5,949 nt of DNA from an uncultured Selenomonadales bacterium (GTDB lineage Bacteria; Bacillota_C; Negativicutes; Selenomonadales; Selenomonadaceae). A program made the translations under genes and the position numbers. This document shows positions 1 through 5,226 of this stretch, piece after piece. Numbering within the stretch: the stretch's first letter is position 1; each line of letters starts with the position of its first letter. Location: NCBI GenBank assembly GCA_937916025.1, contig CALGGX010000490.1, positions 1 through 5,949 on the forward strand, given 5' to 3'. The notes beneath the pieces are model-generated. The model was not told where the DNA came from and did no database searches. It was given only the letters and a program-made list of their open reading frames with translations.

Positions 1-575
1 AGCCGAAGCCGCCCCTCGACATACAATTGAATTGCGAGCGGGTAGATGATGTGCTCCTGCTCGAGCACGCGCGCCGCGAGAGTTTCCTCCGTGTCGTCTT
101 CGAGCACCGGAACCGCCGCTTGCATGATGATCGGTCCGGAGTCCGTGCCTTCGTCGACGAAATGCACCGTGCAGCCGCTTACCTTCACGCCGTAAGCGAG
201 CACGTCGCGATGCGCATGCGCACCCGGAAATGCCGGCAACAACGACGGATGTATATTCATGATCCGATCTTTGTACGCGCGCACGAACGTCGGACTCAAA
301 ATGCGCATGAAACCTGCCAAGATCACCAATTCGACGCCCGCCGCGCGGAGCTCGGTCATCAATTTCGCCTCGAATGACAATTGATCGCCGAACTCCTTCC
401 GATTGATGCAGAGATTTTTGATCCCCGCGCGTTCCGCCCGCTCCAATGCCATGACATTCGGCTTATCTGTCAACACGATTGCGATCTCGGCTTTCAATTT
501 GCCGTCCGCAATTGCGTCGATGATCGATTGCAAATCCGAGCCGCGCCCCGAGCACAGCACTCCGAGTTTAAGCAT
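1..575 (-). CDS. purN: Phosphoribosylglycinamide formyltransferase PurN (3' end cut by window edge)
   Basis: This cytoplasmic enzyme transfers the formyl group of 10-formyltetrahydrofolate to GAR to give FGAR, the third step of de novo purine synthesis. I translated 191 codons from the ATG at 575-573, and the frame is still open at the window edge. The N-terminus MLKLGVLCSGRGSDLQSIID is the family's phosphate-binding start; the usual Asn of GSNLQ is Asp here. The catalytic triad is visible as N107 and H109 in NIHPSLLP and D145 in DEGTDSG. AGFMRILSP (about 87-95) also matches the family. Known PurN proteins run about 190-215 residues, so only a short C-terminal tail should be missing. The start codon overlaps the end of purM in ATGCTTAA (8 shared bases), which implies translational coupling and one transcript. 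The product call is near certain. Confidence 0.96.
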   Translation of the reverse strand, partial: MLKLGVLCSGRGSDLQSIIDAIADGKLKAEIAIVLTDKPNVMALERAERAGIKNLCINRKEFGDQLSFEAKLMTELRAAGVELVILAGFMRILSPTFVRAYKDRIMNIHPSLLPAFPGAHAHRDVLAYGVKVSGCTVHFVDEGTDSGPIIMQAAVPVLEDDTEETLAARVLEQEHIIYPLAIQLYVEGRLR

Positions 576-1629
576 CGAAAACACCGCCTTTGATCACAAC
601 TCGTTCTTCTACATCCTCCGCGCGGACGACACGCCCGAGCACGAAAACTTCTTCGCCGCGTTCGGACAGATCGTTCATGATCCGCTCGGCATCTTTCGGC
701 GCGACGATCAAAATCATTCCGATGCCGCAATTGAAAGTGCGGAACATCTCGCGCCACTCTACATTGCCCCAGCGTTGGAGCAGTTTGAAAATCGTCGGAA
801 CCGTCCACGCGTTTGAATCGATGTCGACGGCGAGCCCGTCCGGCAACGCGCGCGGAATATTGTCATAAAATCCGCCGCCGGTGATGTGCACCATGCCGTG
901 CAACTCGAATTTGTCAATCAGCGGCAGACATGTTTTCGGATAGAGCCGGGTCGGCGTGAGCAACTCCTCGCCGATTTTTTTGTTGAGCTCGTAAATAAAT
1001 TCGTTGCCGGTCATTTGCCGACGCTCGAAGACGATCTTTCGGACGAGCGAAAAGCCGTTGGAATGCAAGCCGCTCGACGGCAAGCCGAGAAGCACATCGC
1101 CCTCGCAAACTCTGTCGACCGAGATCAGTTTTGATTTTTCCGCAATGCCGACGGCAAAACCGGCGAGATCGTATTCGCCTTGCGCGTAAAAGCCGGACAT
1201 TTCGGCCGTTTCGCCGCCGATGAGCGCGCAACCGGACTCTTTGCAGGCGCGCGCCACGCCGCCGACTATCGCCGAAACCTGCTTCGGATTGAGCGTGCCG
1301 ACCGCGAGATAATCCAAAAAAAAGAGAGGCTCAGCCCCTTGAACGAGAATATCGTTGACACACATCGCCACGCAATCCTGCCCGATCGAGTCGTGTTTGT
1401 CGAGCAGGAAGGCGATTTTGAGTTTGGTGCCGACGCCGTCCGTGCCGCTGACGAGGACGGGCTCGCGATATTTCAGAGTGTCGAGGGCGAAAAGTCCGCC
1501 GAAGCCGCCGAGATCGCCGAGGACTTCTTGGCGGTAAGTCGAGCGCACGGCGTTTTTGATCAGCCGCACGGACTCGTTGCCCGCATCGATGTCGACGCCG
1601 GAATCTTTGTAAGTCAATCGTTCTTGCAT
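568..1629 (-). CDS. purM: Phosphoribosylformylglycinamidine cyclo-ligase (AIR synthetase) PurM
   Basis: This enzyme closes the imidazole ring, converting FGAM and ATP to AIR, the fifth step of de novo IMP synthesis. The 353-residue protein is complete and close to the family length of about 345. Recognisable blocks in order are LTYKDSGVDIDAG (5-17), SGTDGVGTKLKIA (61-73, the ATP/phosphate-binding segment), CVNDILVQGAEPLFFLDYLA (90-109), IGGETAEMSGFY (137-148), LPSSGLHSNGFSLVR (183-197) and HITGGGFYDNIPR (248-260). The start is fixed by GAGGTGG at 1634-1640, four bases upstream of the ATG. It follows purC after an 83-base gap holding hairpins and overlaps purN at its 3' end. No separate promoter is evident upstream. 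Nothing in the protein looks damaged. Confidence 0.97.
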   Translation of the reverse strand: MQERLTYKDSGVDIDAGNESVRLIKNAVRSTYRQEVLGDLGGFGGLFALDTLKYREPVLVSGTDGVGTKLKIAFLLDKHDSIGQDCVAMCVNDILVQGAEPLFFLDYLAVGTLNPKQVSAIVGGVARACKESGCALIGGETAEMSGFYAQGEYDLAGFAVGIAEKSKLISVDRVCEGDVLLGLPSSGLHSNGFSLVRKIVFERRQMTGNEFIYELNKKIGEELLTPTRLYPKTCLPLIDKFELHGMVHITGGGFYDNIPRALPDGLAVDIDSNAWTVPTIFKLLQRWGNVEWREMFRTFNCGIGMILIVAPKDAERIMNDLSERGEEVFVLGRVVRAEDVEERVVIKGGVFDA

Positions 1630-1656
1630 CGATCCACCTCATTGTTGAATGTCAAT

Positions 1657-1691
1657 CACCCGAAGGTGAGCCGGTCTTTGCTCCGACCGGC
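1657..1691 (-). other. Tandem RNA hairpins in the purC-purM intergenic region
   Basis: Read in the direction of the pur transcript, two inverted repeats lie one base apart. The first is GCCGGTC, an 8-base loop, then GACCGGC (1691-1670), a perfect 7-bp stem. The second is CACC-TTCG-GGTG (1668-1657), a 4-bp stem closed by a c(UUCG)g tetraloop, known to be exceptionally stable in RNA. No T-run follows on this strand, so termination of the operon here is unlikely. A role in mRNA processing, in protecting the purEC segment, or in tuning purMN expression is possible. The structure is seen directly; the function is inference. Confidence 0.5.
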
Positions 1692-1704
1692 AGGAGTTTT
1701 TTTT
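1670..1704 (+). terminator. Terminator-like structure on the strand antisense to the pur genes
   Basis: On the plus strand the GCCGGTC/GACCGGC stem (1670-1676 with 1685-1691) is followed after five bases by a run of eight T (1697-1704). A competing short stem CTCC/GGAG (1681-1684 with 1693-1696) directly abuts the T-run and excludes the longer stem. The arrangement looks like an intrinsic terminator, possibly with alternative folds, facing away from the operon. No plus-strand gene is visible upstream for it to terminate, so it could end antisense transcripts, be a leftover of rearrangement, or be coincidence. Confidence 0.3.
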
Positions 1705-1712
1705 ATCGGGGC

Positions 1713-2420
1713 TCAGAGAGTCAAACGGCGGAGAATTTCCTGATATGCCTCTTCCGGACTGCCGAGATCATGACGGAAGACGTCTTTGTCGAGACGCTGC
1801 TTGGAATCTTTATCCCAGAAGCGGCAGTTGTCGGGCGAAATTTCGTCGCCGAGCACGATGTTGCCCTTGCCGTCGCGACCGTACTCGGTCTTGAAGTCGA
1901 TGATGTCGACGTTCTTTGCGCCGAGAACTTCCTTCAGGATCGCGTTGATCGAGAACGCAATATGCTCGATCTGATTGAGCTCGGTCAGCGTGGCAATGCC
2001 GAGCGCGATCGCGTGATAGCGATTGATGAGCGGGTCGTTGAGCTCGTCGCACTTGTAGTAGAACTCGACGATCGGCATGCTGAGCGGCGTGCCTTCTTCT
2101 TTGCCGAAGCGAGCGGCGAGCGAGCCTGCAAAGACGTTGCGGACGACGACTTCGAGCGGAATCATTTCGAGCTTCTTGACGATCATGTCGCGAGCGTCGG
2201 GCGTGCCGAGATAGTGATTGTCGATGCCGCGATCTTTGAGCAGTTTGAAGAAGTAGGTGCTGATCTTGTTGTTGATGATGCCCTTATCCTGAATGGTGCC
2301 CTTCTTCTCGCCGTTGCGCGCGGTGGCTTCGTCTTTGAAGTACATGTCGACTTGCTCGGGATCGTGCGTCGCGTAGATGATCTTCGCTTTGCCCTCGTGC
2401 AGTTGGTTGGTTCTTTCCAT
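1713..2420 (-). CDS. purC: SAICAR synthetase PurC
   Basis: This is phosphoribosylaminoimidazole-succinocarboxamide synthase, which joins CAIR and aspartate using ATP to make SAICAR. It is complete at 235 residues, the size of the short bacterial form. The opening QLHEGKAKIIYAT (6-18) is the family's ATP-binding start. VVVRNVFAGS (91-100) corresponds to the usual VVVRN-x-AAGS segment. IDFKTEYG (174-181) and GDEISPDNCRFWD (191-203) are the two standard signature blocks. The ATG at 2418-2420 follows GAGGTG (2427-2432) at normal spacing. It lies 67 bases downstream of purE and uses that gene's product, CAIR. A weak promoter candidate lies in the gap. Confidence 0.97.
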   Translation of the reverse strand: MERTNQLHEGKAKIIYATHDPEQVDMYFKDEATARNGEKKGTIQDKGIINNKISTYFFKLLKDRGIDNHYLGTPDARDMIVKKLEMIPLEVVVRNVFAGSLAARFGKEEGTPLSMPIVEFYYKCDELNDPLINRYHAIALGIATLTELNQIEHIAFSINAILKEVLGAKNVDIIDFKTEYGRDGKGNIVLGDEISPDNCRFWDKDSKQRLDKDVFRHDLGSPEEAYQEILRRLTL

Positions 2421-2453
2421 CTGTTACACCTCACATTGAAAATTTGTATTGAT

Positions 2454-2482
2454 ATTTTATAAGAATGTTTTTTGCAATGCAA
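2454..2482 (-). promoter_or_regulatory. Weak candidate sigma-A promoter before purC
   Basis: In the AT-rich purE-purC gap, minus-strand TTGCAT (2482-2477) is separated by 17 bases from TAAAAT (2459-2454). The -10 matches the consensus at five of six positions, but the -35 only at three. The -35 lies in a perfect 11-base palindrome, TTGCATTGCAA (2482-2472), which might be a protein-binding site. The predicted leader would be about 27 bases. It could give purCMN extra expression, but AT-rich spacers often produce such matches by chance. Confidence 0.3.
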
Positions 2483-2487
2483 CCGAT

Positions 2488-2973
2488 TTACAACATTTCT
2501 TTCAAACGCCGATCTTTTTCTTCGACTTCCGCCGCCATTTTCGCGCGATACTCGAGCAATTTGCGCTTGACCGATTGATCGCTGACGGCAATGATCTCGA
2601 TCGCGAAAAGCGCGGCATTCTTTGCACCGTTGACGGACATCGTCGCGACCGGAATGCCCGGCGGCATTTGCACCGTCGACAACAGCGCGTCAAGTCCCCG
2701 AAACGGCTCGGAATTGATTGGAACTCCGATCACCGGTGCGGTCGTCCAACTCGCAATCACTCCCGCAAGATGCGCCGCCATGCCCGCCGCCGCAATGAAA
2801 ACCTCCGCGCCCGAGTTCCGAGCCTGCCGCACGAATTTATACACGCGATCGGGCGTCCGATGCGCCGAAGCCACCGTCACTTCAATTTCAATTCCGAACT
2901 CGCGAAGCGTATCGATTGCCGGTTTCATGATCGGAAAATCCGAATCGCTTCCCATTACGATTGCTGCTTTCAA
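2488..2973 (-). CDS. purE: N5-carboxyaminoimidazole ribonucleotide mutase PurE (TTG start)
   Basis: PurE supplies CAIR for PurC: class I enzymes rearrange N5-CAIR made by PurK, while class II enzymes carboxylate AIR directly. The 161-residue protein is complete. It shows GSDSD (8-12), ASAHRTP (35-41, with the catalytic His at 38), AAGMAAHLAG (62-71), GVP (83-85) and VQMPPGIPVAT (101-111). The SAHR segment resembles the E. coli class I enzyme, but no purK lies beside it, so its partner must be encoded elsewhere if it is class I. The start is TTG at 2973-2971: an in-frame TGA lies three codons upstream, and the first internal ATG would remove the beta strand before GSDSD. AGGGAGTG sits seven bases upstream. 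It opens the pur part of the cluster. Confidence 0.95.
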   Translation of the reverse strand: MKAAIVMGSDSDFPIMKPAIDTLREFGIEIEVTVASAHRTPDRVYKFVRQARNSGAEVFIAAAGMAAHLAGVIASWTTAPVIGVPINSEPFRGLDALLSTVQMPPGIPVATMSVNGAKNAALFAIEIIAVSDQSVKRKLLEYRAKMAAEVEEKDRRLKEML

Positions 2974-2980
2974 TTGCGCT

Positions 2981-2988
2981 CACTCCCT
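2981..2988 (-). promoter_or_regulatory. Ribosome binding site that fixes the purE TTG start
   Basis: Minus-strand AGGGAGTG is seven bases from the TTG codon. It overlaps the in-frame TGA stop just upstream, so no longer N-terminus is possible. It also sits almost at the predicted 5' end of the mRNA. Confidence 0.7.
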
Positions 2989-2995
2989 GTTTGAA

Positions 2996-3024
2996 ATTAT
3001 AAAGCGCGCCGAAACTTTTTTCAA
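2996..3024 (-). promoter_or_regulatory. Sigma-A promoter for the purE-purC-purM-purN genes
   Basis: Minus-strand TTGAAA (3024-3019, five of six consensus bases) is followed by exactly 17 bases and then a perfect TATAAT (3001-2996). The -35 box contains the TGA stop codon of hldD. The expected transcription start is near 2989, giving a leader of about 16 bases that consists almost only of the ribosome binding site. No riboswitch or attenuator can fit in it, so any purine control here would have to act on initiation or upstream inside hldD. No terminator is seen between hldD and this promoter, so read-through from hldA-hldD is also possible. Confidence 0.72.
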
Positions 3025-4028
3025 TCAAAAAAATATCCGCCGTTCTTTTTGAGCAGTCGGACGTAATCGCGAACCGCTTCGCCGAGATCGGAAAAGCCTC
3101 CGTTATAACCGGCTTCGATCAGTTTCGATGTATCGGCTTGAGTGAAGTTCTGATATTTGCCGCGAAGGACGTCGGGGAAATCGATGTACTCGATCCTGCC
3201 GCTTCCGAAGGCATCTGTCATCGCGCGCGCCGCTTCGTTGTACGAATGCGCATGTCCGGTGCCGCAATTGTAAATGCCGCTCTCGACGCCTTTGATCGAC
3301 ACTTCATCGAAAAACCAAAGCACGATCTTTACGACGTCTCTGACGTAAATGAAATCGCGCTTCTGTTCGCCGTCGGCAACTCCGTCGATGCCCTTGAACA
3401 ATCGAATGACACCGTCGCGTTTCAATTGATCGTACATCTGCAAAAAAATCGACGCCATTTTGCCTTTATGCCGTTCTTGCGGACCGTAGACGTTGAAAAA
3501 TCGCAAGCCGATGATCGGCGTATGGAATTCGTTTTGGACGGGCGAATCTTTAGTTTTACGCAAATATCGATCGAAAAGCAATTTCGAGAAGGCATAATGA
3601 TTGAGCGCGTCCTCGCACTCGGGAGACTCTCTAAAACCTTTCGAGCCGAGCCCGTACGTTGACGCCGAAGATGCGTAGATCAACGGTATGTCGAATCGCG
3701 TGCAAAACATCATCACTTGTTTCGTGTATTCGTAATTGTTTTCGAGCATGTAATCGCCGTCGTAATTCATCGTATCCGAGCACGCGCCCATGTGAATGAC
3801 GCAATCGATCGGACTGTCGCCGAGTATTTCGGAATAAACTTCGTCATTGATATCCGCCAAAAAGTCTTCTTTCGATTGGATGTCAAGAAAATCCAAGCCG
3901 AGCAGATTTTTGAATTTCGCGCCGTCGCCGACATGATCGACGATCAATATGCCCGACTCGCCGCGCGAATTGAATGCCTTGACGATGTTTGAGCCGATAA
4001 AACCCGCGCCGCCGGTGACGATGATCAT
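3021..4028 (-). CDS. hldD: ADP-L-glycero-D-manno-heptose 6-epimerase HldD (RfaD)
   Basis: HldD is an NADP-dependent cytoplasmic epimerase that inverts C6'' of ADP-D-glycero-beta-D-manno-heptose, giving the L-glycero form used for the LPS inner core. The 335-residue protein belongs to the extended short-chain dehydrogenase family. It has a Rossmann motif TGGAGFIG (5-12, G6-x2-G9-x2-G12), HMGACSDT (79-86), YASSAS (118-123), the catalytic pair Y145 and K149 in NHYAFSK, RFFNVYGPQERHKGKMAS (176-193), RDFIYVRDV (224-232) and KYQNFTQAD (291-299). HMGACSDT, the HKG-MAS segment and FTQAD separate it from general UDP-glucose epimerases. Length is near the usual 310-330. Its ATG overlaps the hldA stop as ATGA, so translation should be coupled to the kinase that acts earlier in the same pathway. 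Confidence 0.94.
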   Translation of the reverse strand: MIIVTGGAGFIGSNIVKAFNSRGESGILIVDHVGDGAKFKNLLGLDFLDIQSKEDFLADINDEVYSEILGDSPIDCVIHMGACSDTMNYDGDYMLENNYEYTKQVMMFCTRFDIPLIYASSASTYGLGSKGFRESPECEDALNHYAFSKLLFDRYLRKTKDSPVQNEFHTPIIGLRFFNVYGPQERHKGKMASIFLQMYDQLKRDGVIRLFKGIDGVADGEQKRDFIYVRDVVKIVLWFFDEVSIKGVESGIYNCGTGHAHSYNEAARAMTDAFGSGRIEYIDFPDVLRGKYQNFTQADTSKLIEAGYNGGFSDLGEAVRDYVRLLKKNGGYFFD

Positions 4029-5017
4029 TTCAATTCCTCCAATCTTGCAAGCAATTCTTCTCTGCTGACGGCGTAAGTGCCGACCTTCGCCACGACGATG
4101 CCCGCCGCGAGGTTTGCGAGATACGCCGCCTCGAACGGTTGCAATTTACCCGCCAGTCCGAGTGTGAAGACGGCAATCACGGTATCGCCCGCGCCGGATA
4201 CGTCGAAAACGTCTTGCGCACGCGCTTTGATGTGCTCGGCATTTGCGTTGTCGATCAATGAAAGTCCGTGTTCGGAGCGCGTGACGAGCAATCCGTCGAG
4301 TTTGAGCTCGTCAATCGTCTTGCGCGCGGAAGTTTCGATCTCGCCGTCGACGTTTCGGATCGTCCGATCGAGAATCGCCTGAAATTCCTTAAAATTCGGC
4401 GTGACGAAATTCGCGCCGGTGTATTTTTGCCAATTGACGCCCTTCGGATCGACGAGCACGAGCACGTCGCGTTTTCGACAGAGTTTGATGATCTGCCTGC
4501 AAACTTCGTCAATGCAGACGCCCTTGCCGTAATCGGAAATGATCACGGCGTTGACTTCGTCGAGTTTGTTTTTGACATTGGCGATCAATTGGTCGTAATC
4601 GGTCGGCTCGACGGGCGTGGTGTCTTCAAAATCGAGGCGAAGCATTTGCTGATGCCCGCCGATAATTCTGATCTTGGTTGTGGTCGGATGCGCGGTGCGG
4701 ATCAGATCGAAATACTCGATGCCGCGCGAGATCAATTTTTCCGCGAGTGTCTCGCCGTAATGATCATCTCCGACGAAGCCGGCGATCGACGTTGCGCAAC
4801 CGAGCAACGCGAGATTGTGAGCGACATTCGCCGCGCCGCCGAGCTGATCTTTTGTCTTGAGAACATGAGTGATCGGCACGGGAGCCTCGGGCGAAATGCG
4901 AGTCACTTCGCCGAAGTAATATTTATCGAGCATGACATCTCCGACGACGAGCACTCGGCACAAATGGACGCGCTCGACGAGAAATTTCTTCAATCGATCA
5001 TGCAATTCTGAAGTCAT
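4025..5017 (-). CDS. hldA: D-glycero-beta-D-manno-heptose-7-phosphate kinase HldA (RfaE1)
   Basis: This PfkB-family sugar kinase phosphorylates heptose-7-phosphate at C1 in the ADP-heptose pathway. The 330-residue protein shows VVGDVMLDKYYFGEVTRISP (24-43), GGAANVAHNLALLG (60-73), FVGDDHYGE (81-89), SDYGKGV (161-167), LVDPKG (188-193), TPNFKEF (206-212) and DVSGAGDTVIA (272-282) with the expected catalytic base D278. It matches the kinase half of the bifunctional E. coli HldE. No adenylyltransferase domain follows, so HldC must be encoded elsewhere. I chose the ATG at 5017-5015 because GGAGGTGA (5022-5029) lies just upstream. The frame is open back to 5107, but that extension would start upstream of the predicted transcription start. 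It is the first gene of the leftward cluster. Confidence 0.94.
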   Translation of the reverse strand: MTSELHDRLKKFLVERVHLCRVLVVGDVMLDKYYFGEVTRISPEAPVPITHVLKTKDQLGGAANVAHNLALLGCATSIAGFVGDDHYGETLAEKLISRGIEYFDLIRTAHPTTTKIRIIGGHQQMLRLDFEDTTPVEPTDYDQLIANVKNKLDEVNAVIISDYGKGVCIDEVCRQIIKLCRKRDVLVLVDPKGVNWQKYTGANFVTPNFKEFQAILDRTIRNVDGEIETSARKTIDELKLDGLLVTRSEHGLSLIDNANAEHIKARAQDVFDVSGAGDTVIAVFTLGLAGKLQPFEAAYLANLAAGIVVAKVGTYAVSREELLARLEELK

Positions 5018-5021
5018 GACT

Positions 5022-5029
5022 TCACCTCC
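5022..5029 (-). promoter_or_regulatory. Ribosome binding site that decides the hldA start
   Basis: Minus-strand GGAGGTGA is a near-perfect Shine-Dalgarno sequence with about seven bases between GGAGG and the ATG at 5017. It rules in the 330-residue protein over the 360-residue reading. Confidence 0.85.
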
Positions 5030-5038
5030 ATTAAAAAA

Positions 5039-5067
5039 ATTATATCTCGCGCGAGTGCAGTTTACAA
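5039..5067 (-). promoter_or_regulatory. Sigma-A promoter for hldA-hldD
   Basis: Minus-strand TTGTAA (5067-5062, four of six consensus bases), a 17-base spacer and a perfect TATAAT (5044-5039) precede hldA. Transcription should start near 5032, so the leader is about 15 bases and contains little except the ribosome binding site. The spacer carries a 10-base palindrome, listed separately. Confidence 0.8.
5046..5055. repeat. Perfect 10-base palindrome between -35 and -10 of the hldA promoter
   Basis: CTCGCGCGAG reads the same on both strands and lies wholly in the 17-base spacer. A repressor bound here would block RNA polymerase. It is a possible operator, but it is short and GC-rich in a genome where CG-rich words are common. 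Confidence 0.35.
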
Positions 5068-5210
5068 GCGCGGCAGATTTTTTACACGTCTCGCTTCGAT
5101 ATAACAAATTCGACTAATCGATTTGCGAATATTTAATTGCGACTTGTGTCGTCGAAAGTTTAAACTGAATTCGGTTTTAAAATTTTCATGGATGGTTTTT
5201 CAATCGATCA
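5068..5210. other. Divergent intergenic region between hldA and the flagellin gene
   Basis: This AT-rich stretch holds no gene that I can support. It must contain the flagellin promoter. I find no convincing sigma-28 (TAAA-N15-CCGATAT type) or sigma-A site; the nearest resemblance is TTAA (5133-5136), 15 bases, then TCGAAAGT (5152-5159), which is weak. Small symmetric elements are CGAC-TTGT-GTCG (5140-5151) and the palindrome AGTTTAAACT (5157-5166), within the likely control region. TTTTAAAATTTT (5175-5186) is also internally symmetric. Confidence 0.4.
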
Positions 5211-5218
5211 GGGAGGTG
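5211..5218 (+). promoter_or_regulatory. Strong ribosome binding site for the flagellin-type gene
   Basis: GGGAGGTG lies eight bases before the ATG at 5227 and closely complements the 3' end of 16S rRNA, fixing this start and suggesting strong translation. Confidence 0.85.
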
Positions 5219-5226
5219 CCTCAATC

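Noticed and set aside
1650..1655. Perfect TTGACA on the minus strand just upstream of purM
   Set aside because: The matching -10 at 17 bases would fall on the purM start codon (TCGATG) and bears no resemblance to TATAAT.
1180..1743. A 187-codon open frame on the plus strand, opposite purM
   Set aside because: It overlaps clear purM motifs on the other strand, crosses the hairpin region, and resembles no protein family.
1770..2462. A 230-codon open frame on the plus strand, opposite purC
   Set aside because: It lies wholly antisense to an unmistakable purC, has no ribosome binding site, and its odd, acidic Val/Asp/Glu-rich composition is what codon bias of the true gene produces on the opposite strand.
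4268..5011. A 247-codon open frame on the plus strand, opposite hldA
   Set aside because: Shadow of hldA's codon usage; no family resemblance and no ribosome binding site.
5018..5107. Thirty-codon N-terminal extension of hldA to an upstream ATG
   Set aside because: It would begin upstream of the TATAAT box and of the predicted transcription start, and would waste the strong ribosome binding site at 5022-5029. HldA proteins normally begin close to the chosen start.
5133..5159. Possible sigma-28 promoter TTAA-N15-TCGAAAGT before the flagellin gene
   Set aside because: Expected for a flagellin, but both boxes match the consensus poorly, so it is mentioned only within the intergenic entry.
4989..5210. 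Direct repeat TTCAATCGATCA at 4989-5000 and 5199-5210
   Set aside because: One copy encodes residues near the start of hldA, the other lies before the flagellin ribosome binding site. TCGATC-type words are very common in this sequence, so chance is the simpler explanation.
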